A DNA stretch of 64,000 bases from contig CALGLR010000077.1 in the NCBI GenBank assembly GCA_937959395.1, positions 1-64,000 of the forward strand. The letters run 5' to 3'. The notes beneath the pieces were generated by a model. That model did not search any database. It worked only from the letters and a program-made list of their open reading frames with translations, and was not told where the DNA came from. The translations under genes were made by a program, and so were the position numbers. This stretch comes from an uncultured Flavobacteriaceae bacterium. Lineage in GTDB: Bacteria; Bacteroidota; Bacteroidia; Flavobacteriales; Flavobacteriaceae. Shown piece by piece: positions 1 through 7,500 of this stretch (position 1 is the first letter of the stretch; every line of letters begins with the position of its first letter).

Positions 1-152
1 GTTAAAAAAATCAGAGGAAAACCACAAATCAAAATAAACTTTGAAGAGGACTTATTTTCTGTGAAAAAACAGATATAACGCCTGTTTATAGTAGTTCAAA
101 AGCTAATTTAGATCGATCGGTAAAACTTTCGGACGGCAGTGCCATTTTATAA
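1..152 (+). pseudogene. 3' end of an unidentified gene, apparently frameshifted
   Basis: Frame 1 is open from the window edge and stops at 76-78. Frame 3 is open over the following stretch and ends at 150-152 with a protein-like tail (TPVYSSSKANLDRS, then KLSDGSAIL). The two frames would join smoothly if the run of six A at 64-69 had seven, giving VKKTDITPVY across the junction. Either a one-base deletion broke the gene or the base is a sequencing error. The tail converges with and overlaps the stop of the following minus-strand gene by 6 bp. The family is not recognised because only about 50 codons are visible. Confidence 0.35.
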
Positions 153-2849
153 TTTATAGGATAATTTTAATAAAACTATTCTCGGTAATATAAAGTTTTT
201 TTCATCTGATATAAGAATATTTGAAAATGAATTTTGCTGCTTAAATTTTACATTAAATAAATTTGTTCCGCTTAATTCAATCCCCCATGGACTATCTTCT
301 TTTTGATAAAATAATGATGTGTTAGCGATGTTAAAAATGTTAGAAATATTTTGAGAGGCGTTTGTGAAATTAATATTTGAATAATCCGCTTTTAATACAA
401 AATCTTTCCAAACATAATCCAAGTAACTCGAAAATGTAGTATTATAAAAATCGTTTTTAGAAATAGAAGTTCTAAAAAAAGAAGGCTCGTAAGCATATTC
501 TAACTCTATATTAGGCAAATTCTCAAAAGAAGTCTTAAATTTCACAATGGATGATAAATTTTTAGAGATGTTCAACGAAGTCACATTATTCAATAATTGA
601 TAAAATTCATTATAACTACCTCTACCCTCAAAACTAAATTTAATGTTTCCAATTCTTTTGCCTAAAACAAAGTTAGTTCTAATAGAATTCTCTGGTTCAT
701 TAAAAATTGTATATGTCACCAACTGTTCTATACCTTCTAAAGCTATCGCATTTTTAATGCTCTTAGATTTGTTAATGTAATTAATCCCTGCAATTAACCG
801 TTGCCCCTTTAATAAATTAAATTTAGAATAATTTAAAGAATAAGTATTATAAAGTCCGTAAGATATATTAGGATTTCCTCTAGCAATACTATTAAAAGAA
901 CGGAGTAAAAAATTTTCAATTAATTGTTCGCTTTTAGGAAAACGAGTACTCGCAACGAATTTAAATCGTAATTTTTCACTAGTATTAAATGTTGCTTCAG
1001 CATCAAATCTAGGCAATAATATATCTGTTTTATTACTAATAACAGTCTCTAATTGTTTGTTTTGCCATGTATATTTATGATAGCTAAGACTAGGCTTTAT
1101 AATAAAAACACCTGTTAAGAATTTATAGTCTAATCCTAAGAATAAATCATTGAAATCATAAGTTAAACTATTTCTAAAATTTAAAAGTGGTATTTCTCCA
1201 TTATTAATTAAACGTTGTTGCAAAGAAGAAGAATAATCCTCTTTAAATAACTTAAACCCTGTAGAGAAATAGATGTGGTTATAATTATTTAGCACCCAAT
1301 AATCTTTACCTATAAAATCAAAATTTAAACTTTTAATGTTTGTATTTTGAATGACACTAAAAACAGGGTTTTCCTCTAACAAAAGCGTGTTTTCTAGAAA
1401 GCGCGTATTAGAAAACAATTCTTTATTAGGTTCGTTTTCTTTATAACTTAAGATGCCTTCTAAACTAATAGTTTGAGCTCTAGAAAAACGTTTACTATAA
1501 GTCCCATTTTGTTTTAAAGAAAAACTTTCTAATTGGTTTAAACTATTAAAACTAGAGTTATTTAAATTACTATTCGTTTGTAAAAATCCATTAGTCTTAT
1601 TATTAGTAACTTTTATTAAGGAATTTACTGAAAGGTCTGAACTTGAAGACGCGTTATAATCTAAGGCTAGTTTGCCTATCACAAATTCATTATCTAAGCT
1701 GTTTGAGTGCGTTCGAGTTTCTTCAAAAGGTGCTGTATTATTAATAAATGTATTTAAATTATTAGTGAGCGTTTTTGTATTATTACTATTCCATATAACA
1801 TAATTAGTAAGGTCTAATTTTTTGGATAATGACTGTCGTAAATTAAAAGCTCCAAAACGGGTACTATTTTTTTTAAAATCATTACTACTTAGAAACTGCG
1901 AAAAATCATCCTTTGCTAAATCCCTATAACTTCCTGCATTATTTAATAATTTTCCAAAACCACCCTCAAATTCTATATAATCTGAGAAAGTAAACGATTT
2001 TGTTCCAATATTGTTTACATCACCTATAAAATTAACATTGGTTTTAGGACTGTAATAAAAAAGTGTCGGGTTTATTATATAATTATTTTCTACTCCCCCA
2101 CCAACTTCTATATCCCCAAAAACGAACTTCTTTTTATCTTTTTTTAGTTTTATATTTAAAGCCACATCATCACTTTCTTGCAAGCCTTTTAAAAATTCTA
2201 TTTCGTTATAATTTTCAAAAACTTGTACTTTATCCACAGCATTGGCGGGTATGTTATTTACTGCTAATTTACTATTACCTGTGAAAAATATTTTACCTTC
2301 AACAAGTACCTTGGTTATTTTTTTTCCTTTAGCGGTAACGTTACCTTCTCTATCGACATCTATTCCAGGAAGTTTTTTTAATACATCACGTAGCTTTCTT
2401 TCTTTACCATTAACAAACGCATCTGTATTATAAGTGGTTTCGTCTCCTTTAACCTGTATAGGGATTTTATAGGTAAGTTCTATTTCATCTAATGCATTTG
2501 GTTCAGATTTAAGAACAAAATTTTTAATTTCATTTTCTAAGGCATTATAACTGGTAGTTAATGTTTCGTATCCTAAATAACTAATAGTGATATCATAAGT
2601 AATATTTTTTTTTAGTTTTAAGCTATATTCTCCTTTTTCATTACTAATTGCAAAACTCGTTTTTGCAGCTTCACTATTTGGGAAAGCTAAAATATTAGCA
2701 TTAGATAATGGAGCTATTGAATCTAACACCATACCTGTTAATGTAATACTCTGCCCAAATAGCAAATGAGATAAAAACAAAAGTGTGATACTGATATAAA
2801 TTTTAAACAATGTAAAAGTATTAATTAAGTGCCTCAATTTACTCCCCAA
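147..2849 (-). CDS. TonB-dependent-receptor-like outer-membrane beta-barrel with carboxypeptidase regulatory-like domain
   Basis: A 900-residue protein with a signal sequence ending near residue 33 (LLFLSHLLFGQ). A CarboxypepD_reg-like beta-sandwich follows at about 36-115 (GMVLDSIAPLSNANI, ISYLGYETL), then a plug-like segment at about 125-250 (LRDVLKKLPGIDVDREG, KVLVEGKIFF), then a long alternating beta-barrel to the C-terminus. This is the layout of the Bacteroidota family of outer-membrane proteins related to SusC-type receptors, expected in the outer membrane. It lies 51 bp downstream of a GLPGLI-family gene on the same strand, a pairing frequently seen in flavobacteria, so the two are probably co-transcribed. 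The transported substrate cannot be inferred. Confidence 0.85.
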   Translation of the reverse strand: MGSKLRHLINTFTLFKIYISITLLFLSHLLFGQSITLTGMVLDSIAPLSNANILAFPNSEAAKTSFAISNEKGEYSLKLKKNITYDITISYLGYETLTTSYNALENEIKNFVLKSEPNALDEIELTYKIPIQVKGDETTYNTDAFVNGKERKLRDVLKKLPGIDVDREGNVTAKGKKITKVLVEGKIFFTGNSKLAVNNIPANAVDKVQVFENYNEIEFLKGLQESDDVALNIKLKKDKKKFVFGDIEVGGGVENNYIINPTLFYYSPKTNVNFIGDVNNIGTKSFTFSDYIEFEGGFGKLLNNAGSYRDLAKDDFSQFLSSNDFKKNSTRFGAFNLRQSLSKKLDLTNYVIWNSNNTKTLTNNLNTFINNTAPFEETRTHSNSLDNEFVIGKLALDYNASSSSDLSVNSLIKVTNNKTNGFLQTNSNLNNSSFNSLNQLESFSLKQNGTYSKRFSRAQTISLEGILSYKENEPNKELFSNTRFLENTLLLEENPVFSVIQNTNIKSLNFDFIGKDYWVLNNYNHIYFSTGFKLFKEDYSSSLQQRLINNGEIPLLNFRNSLTYDFNDLFLGLDYKFLTGVFIIKPSLSYHKYTWQNKQLETVISNKTDILLPRFDAEATFNTSEKLRFKFVASTRFPKSEQLIENFLLRSFNSIARGNPNISYGLYNTYSLNYSKFNLLKGQRLIAGINYINKSKSIKNAIALEGIEQLVTYTIFNEPENSIRTNFVLGKRIGNIKFSFEGRGSYNEFYQLLNNVTSLNISKNLSSIVKFKTSFENLPNIELEYAYEPSFFRTSISKNDFYNTTFSSYLDYVWKDFVLKADYSNINFTNASQNISNIFNIANTSLFYQKEDSPWGIELSGTNLFNVKFKQQNSFSNILISDEKNFILPRIVLLKLSYKL

Positions 2850-2900
2850 GGAATATTTAAAACATTAAGATTGGGGAAGTAATTGAAATAAATTTAATTC

Positions 2901-3629
2901 TTATTGTTTTAAATAAATTTCTGAACCAAGTTTTTTATACTCCTCTTTGGTTATCGTATTCGACTCAGAGGGCCAATCGATATCTATTTTCTTTTTAGGA
3001 TTCAATTTTATTTCTGAACAAGTATACTTTGTAAAAGTATCATCTAATTCCATTATCAATCCAGGAAGCATTCCAGCATATTCTTTAGGTCCAAACTGCA
3101 GTGGGATTTCCGGAGTGTACCATGCGGTTATCGATTGTTCTATCCCATCAAACATTATTTTTGTGCATTTTGCTTTATAACATAAAAAGTCTCCTATTTT
3201 CTTTTGTTCACTAGTAAGTTCCCATTTAATGTCTTCAATGTCTGAAAGCACATTATAAGTTTCTCCACCATTTTTTGTTTGTTTAATTTGCTTATTGCTC
3301 GATAAATTTGTAAAAATAACTCCTCCAGATGCCATTAATTTTACTAAATCAAACATATCCTGCATTTCTGGTCTTTCATGCACAACTAAACTTTTCTTTG
3401 TCCTGAAAACGGATATTTTGTTATTAAACAAAAGTTCAAGTTCAATATCTTTGGCCATATCGACTTCTAATTGAATCATATAGGATAGATTCGTATCTAT
3501 ATCTTTACCAACATTATCCATACTACCTTGATTATCAATTTTATAAATAATAACGCCCTTTTGCACTTGGGAACATACATTACTAATAATTAATAAAAAT
3601 AATATTGTAAAAACGCTTAATTTTTTCAT
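2901..3629 (-). CDS. GLPGLI family secreted protein
   Basis: A 242-residue protein with an N-terminal signal peptide (cleavage near VCSQ, residue 20). The family signature appears as LPGLI at residues 188-192, preceded by the typical AWYTPEIPLQFGP segment around 169-181. The GLPGLI family is periplasmic or secreted and of unknown function, often encoded beside a carboxypeptidase-domain barrel as here. It is probably the first gene of a two-gene operon with the downstream 900-residue barrel. Length is normal for the family. Confidence 0.88.
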   Translation of the reverse strand: MKKLSVFTILFLLIISNVCSQVQKGVIIYKIDNQGSMDNVGKDIDTNLSYMIQLEVDMAKDIELELLFNNKISVFRTKKSLVVHERPEMQDMFDLVKLMASGGVIFTNLSSNKQIKQTKNGGETYNVLSDIEDIKWELTSEQKKIGDFLCYKAKCTKIMFDGIEQSITAWYTPEIPLQFGPKEYAGMLPGLIMELDDTFTKYTCSEIKLNPKKKIDIDWPSESNTITKEEYKKLGSEIYLKQ

Positions 3630-3705
3630 GCTTTATATATTTTATGGATGCATTTAAAATATACTAAATAATAACGACCTATTAATTGATATATTATTAA
3701 AAAAT

Positions 3706-3751
3706 AATTATAATTCACTTAGAAGGTGTTTTTTCTAAGTGAATTATAATT
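3706..3751 (-). terminator. Perfect 19-bp inverted repeat, probable terminator of the small secreted protein gene
   Basis: Arms 3706-3724 and 3733-3751 are perfectly complementary over 19 bp with an 8-nt loop. On the minus strand the hairpin directly follows the stop at 3758 and is followed by a T-rich stretch (ATTTTTTAA), consistent with intrinsic termination. It is longer than most terminators, so another role is possible. Confidence 0.6.
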
Positions 3752-3757
3752 ATGACA

Positions 3758-3976
3758 TTATTGATTCCTCCTAACGCAAGCATCATAAGCTATTACAAAT
3801 GCTCTCCCTGCAGCAAAACTATCTCCATTAGTACGACGATAAATATAATCCGCAAATGAGTGAGCGTCAGCATCACAACCTCTGAAACTTTCATATTCAC
3901 TGTTACTTGGAGTAATTGCATTTGAAACTGAGCTAGACATAAGTGCTAAAGATAACACAAAAATGATTTTTTTCAT
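3758..3976 (-). CDS. Small secreted protein of unknown function
   Basis: A 72-residue ORF with a clean signal peptide (MKKIIFVLSLALMSSS, cleavage after SNA near residue 20), leaving a mature product of about 52 residues. The mature part has two cysteines (GCDADAH and DACVRRNQ) that could form one disulfide, and several aromatic and charged residues. No family is recognised. It has its own hairpin terminator and is divergent from a small XRE regulator 114 bp away, so that regulator may control it. Confidence 0.65.
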   Translation of the reverse strand: MKKIIFVLSLALMSSSVSNAITPSNSEYESFRGCDADAHSFADYIYRRTNGDSFAAGRAFVIAYDACVRRNQ

Positions 3977-4090
3977 AATAAAAAATTTTAGTTAATATAT
4001 GGATTAATAGACACGCAAGTTAAATCAAAATATATTATTAGTTGAAATATATTATAACTTTTTTGATTTAATTTTTAAGAATATGCCTAT

Positions 4091-4348
4091 GTGTTTGACG
4101 ACAAAGAAAAGGAAGCTAAATTACTTAAATCTTTAGGTAAAAAAATTAAGTCTATAAGGCTTAATAAAGGTTTGCGTCAAAACGAAATTGCTTATCGTTG
4201 TAATTTTGATAAGAGCAGTTATAACAATATTGAAGCTGGTAAAAGAAATATAACAATAATTACATTATATAAAATAGCTTTTGCCCTTGAAGAATCCATT
4301 GAAACTTTTTTCATTGAAAAAGAAATTAAGGTAGAAAATAATCAATAA
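4091..4348 (+). CDS. XRE-family helix-turn-helix transcriptional regulator
   Basis: An 85-residue single-domain DNA-binding protein. The HTH_3 fold spans about residues 10-68: IKSIRLNKGLRQNEIAYRC forms the first helices and DKSSYNNIEAGKRNITI the recognition region, followed by LYKIAFALEESIETFF. It starts with GTG at 4091; an in-frame stop at 4076 leaves no room for an earlier start, and the ATGs at 4083 and 4089 are in another frame. The divergent 72-residue secreted protein gene is a candidate target. A strong terminator follows, so it is monocistronic. Confidence 0.85.
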   Translation: MFDDKEKEAKLLKSLGKKIKSIRLNKGLRQNEIAYRCNFDKSSYNNIEAGKRNITIITLYKIAFALEESIETFFIEKEIKVENNQ

Positions 4349-4380
4349 CCTTCCAAAAAATCTAACAAAAAAACAAAAAA

Positions 4381-4413
4381 TCCAAACTCGCAATTTAGAG
4401 TTTGGATTTTTTT
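4381..4413 (+). terminator. Intrinsic terminator after the XRE gene
   Basis: Arms TCCAAACTC (4381-4389) and GAGTTTGGA (4398-4406) with an 8-nt loop are followed by seven T. This is a textbook rho-independent terminator. Confidence 0.85.
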
Positions 4414-4530
4414 CACTTTCATTTTCTCCTTTTTCATGTATTAATATCTATTGTTTTTTTCAACTGTTACAGAGAACATTCTTCATATTTTTTTTCTATA
4501 TATGACTATATTTCAATTATTAATGTTTCA

Positions 4531-7461
4531 CTATCTCTTTAAGGTAAAGTGCCCTTTATATTGTTCATTTTTACTAGGTCTATTTACTACAAACCAATAA
4601 TCGGAAGCAGGTAGTGGTTTATCATTATATGTACCGTCCCAACCTTTTGATTTTGGAGACAATTCTTTTAAAAGTTTGCCATACTTATCTAAAACCTTTA
4701 TCGTTATGTCTGATTCTGTATTTGCAAAATAAAGTTGCCATAGGTCATGATAACCATCTCCATTGGGTGTAAAATACTTAGGATAAAACAATACAAACAC
4801 TTTTTTATTTATAGTACCACATCCATTTTTATCTCTAATGTAAACGGTATAATCTCCAACCTTAAGATTAGTAAAAATGTTACTATCTTGATATAAAATA
4901 TCATCTATTGAATATTCATAATCTCCAATACCTTCAATAAGAATCGTTAACTCATTACTACCTAAGCTCCAATCTATTACTTCAATGTTTATTAATATGG
5001 CTTCATCAGACTCAATAACTTCAACTGTTTTTGAACTACTACATTTTACAAATGGTGCGGTATTATAATGCTTAGTTAAGGTGACTTCATAAAACCCAGT
5101 TTGGTTAACTGTTATCTCTTGAGTCGTTTCTCCTGTAGACCATAAATATTCATCGTAACCAAGATCTGCTGTTAGTGTTACTTCTTCATTAGAACAGATA
5201 TACAAGATATCATCCATCTGTATTTCTGGTTTTTCCATTACTTCAATGAAAAACGATCCTGTTTTAAAACAATCTTCGTTAACAGCATTTTCTAATCTAT
5301 AAAATACTTCTTGCGGATTTCTAATATTATTATAATTACCTATTATACTGTTAGTATTTAAAGTAGCATCATCTAAATTTTCATGATAAGTAATACGATA
5401 AGGAATTGTTACATTTTGCCCTATTTGGGTATCTCTTTGTGTTAAATCAAAAGACTCAACATTATCATTAGTAGCATCATCACATAAAAACAGATTATCA
5501 GCTTGACCAATTTCTATATAACCATCTATTTTTATATTAAATGTATTTGTATCATAACAATCTATATTATTTATATTCTCGATTCTTACATAAATAGGTT
5601 GAGGGTTATTTAATGTCTGAAAATCATCTGGTAAAGCTTGTATGTTATCATTTGCATTTAATTGACTTAAATGATAAGTAATATTAAAATCTGAATTAGA
5701 TTGTCCATTTAACACTTTGGCATCAAACTGACGCAGATTTACTAAATCAAGACCATCATTAGTAATATCATCACATAATATTAGATCTAAAATAGGGTTA
5801 GCTATAGGTTGTAAATCAACATATAATTTAAAACTAGTAATATCATAACATTCTCTATTTTGGTTATTATAAATTTTAACAAAGATTTCTTCTCCTTGAC
5901 TGCTATTCGCGTAATTCAAATTTAAAATTTCAGTATGGTCTATTCCATTTTGCATAGTCTTAAAATAAGCTACATCGAAATATGTGCTAGATTGCGTTCC
6001 TAGTACTTCATTATTTTTCAGTGAGAGATCGAAAACCTCAACTCCATCATTAGTGACATCATCACACAAATAATAATCATCAACATCACTGGCTATTGGT
6101 ATTTCACTAATGATAATATCTTTGCTTATATTTCTAACATCTGTTCCTGATGATACACTTACGGTTACCGTATATGTTCCAGGCAAACTATAATTATGAA
6201 TAGGATTTTCTAATATTGAAGTATTTCCGTCTCCAAAATTCCAAATTATAGAATCTATTAGATCACTTGAATTAACAGAAAACTGAGTGCTGTCACCAAA
6301 ACAAGTATCTTCTGTTTTTATTCCTACAGAAAAAAAGGATTGAATAAACGGAGGCAATCCAAAAATACATAATCTACCATTTAGAAAAAGGTCTCTATTA
6401 TTATAATTAGCAGTAGCACCAATATTGTTAGGATTATTAATCACGTCAACATACTCTGAATTACCATTAGCTAAATATATCTTTCCATCTATTGCTAATT
6501 GTAGTGCTGCAATAAAATCACTCCCATCATATATTATGTTATCAGAATTTATAATACTTATTTGATCATTAAGACTAATGTTAAACTGATGTATTTTAGA
6601 ACTACCAGAAATATTGGTGTCAGAAACATATAATAAATTACCATCAGGAGAAAATTCAATACCGTAAGCTCCAGCTGTATCTCCATTATAAAATACATTA
6701 TTAATTAAAATTGGATTACTCACTAATCCTGTAGTATCGTCAAAGTCTAAAACTTCAACAAAACTATTATTACTCCATTTAGCAATAGCAATCTTTTCCC
6801 CATTAGGAGACATTTTAAGATAACCTATTGAATTACTTGTTGATCCAGTATGAATACTTCCTACAGATGAAACTATTGGAATTGTATTTACACCTGTCTC
6901 TGTTATTTTATAAGATAAAAAGTCATTATTATTCCATGCATGAGTAACGACCCACAAATCGGTTCCATTTGCATGGCTTATTGCTGAAATTTTTTCTGTG
7001 ACTGGGCTCTTTAATAAAACATTTTTAATAGATGTTATATCTCCATTACCTCCATTAAGGTTTAAATCTAATTCAGAAAATCTTAGACCATTAGTTCCTG
7101 CTTCAACATCAACAGTGAAAATATAATATATGTCCGCGTTATTAGGTTTTGGAGTTATTATTGCAGATTGTGTACTACTTGGATCCCCTAGTAGACCACT
7201 ACCATTTGGCATTATATTATGGTTTTTATCCCATACAGTTATTCCATCTGTATAAAATAGTAGCTCACCGCTCTCATTAGAAATGCTAGCACAACCTTCA
7301 TTTGTATTTAGTTGCCCATTATTAATGACTACTGGGGTTCCACTATTAAAATCTAATCCGGCATTTTCTCCAAAATACCAAATAGCGGCTTCTTTTTGAG
7401 CATTAAGTGTTACACATGCAAATAATATTACTAATAGAAATAAGGTCTTAATATTCATCAT
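4531..7461 (-). CDS. T9SS type B sorting domain-containing surface protein (PKD repeat)
   Basis: A 976-residue secreted protein with a signal peptide (residues 1-21) and an N-terminal propeller-like region beginning EAAIWYFGENAGLDFNSG. A PKD domain follows at about 395-450 (IIWNFGDGNTSILE, PGTYTVTV), then three repeated units each opening with LCDD.TNDG-type motifs (DDYYLCDDVTNDG, LILCDDITNDG, NLFLCDDATND). The C-terminal gliding-motility-associated type-B sorting domain carries FTPNGDGYHDLWQL and WDGTYNDKPLPASDYWFVV. It should be exported by the type IX secretion system and displayed or released. A tandem paralog starts 39 bp upstream in transcription order and ends with the same 17 residues. 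Confidence 0.88.
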   Translation of the reverse strand: MMNIKTLFLLVILFACVTLNAQKEAAIWYFGENAGLDFNSGTPVVINNGQLNTNEGCASISNESGELLFYTDGITVWDKNHNIMPNGSGLLGDPSSTQSAIITPKPNNADIYYIFTVDVEAGTNGLRFSELDLNLNGGNGDITSIKNVLLKSPVTEKISAISHANGTDLWVVTHAWNNNDFLSYKITETGVNTIPIVSSVGSIHTGSTSNSIGYLKMSPNGEKIAIAKWSNNSFVEVLDFDDTTGLVSNPILINNVFYNGDTAGAYGIEFSPDGNLLYVSDTNISGSSKIHQFNISLNDQISIINSDNIIYDGSDFIAALQLAIDGKIYLANGNSEYVDVINNPNNIGATANYNNRDLFLNGRLCIFGLPPFIQSFFSVGIKTEDTCFGDSTQFSVNSSDLIDSIIWNFGDGNTSILENPIHNYSLPGTYTVTVSVSSGTDVRNISKDIIISEIPIASDVDDYYLCDDVTNDGVEVFDLSLKNNEVLGTQSSTYFDVAYFKTMQNGIDHTEILNLNYANSSQGEEIFVKIYNNQNRECYDITSFKLYVDLQPIANPILDLILCDDITNDGLDLVNLRQFDAKVLNGQSNSDFNITYHLSQLNANDNIQALPDDFQTLNNPQPIYVRIENINNIDCYDTNTFNIKIDGYIEIGQADNLFLCDDATNDNVESFDLTQRDTQIGQNVTIPYRITYHENLDDATLNTNSIIGNYNNIRNPQEVFYRLENAVNEDCFKTGSFFIEVMEKPEIQMDDILYICSNEEVTLTADLGYDEYLWSTGETTQEITVNQTGFYEVTLTKHYNTAPFVKCSSSKTVEVIESDEAILINIEVIDWSLGSNELTILIEGIGDYEYSIDDILYQDSNIFTNLKVGDYTVYIRDKNGCGTINKKVFVLFYPKYFTPNGDGYHDLWQLYFANTESDITIKVLDKYGKLLKELSPKSKGWDGTYNDKPLPASDYWFVVNRPSKNEQYKGHFTLKR

Positions 7462-7500
7462 AAAAGGGTCTTATTATTAATGGTTTCTTGCGTTAGTTTT

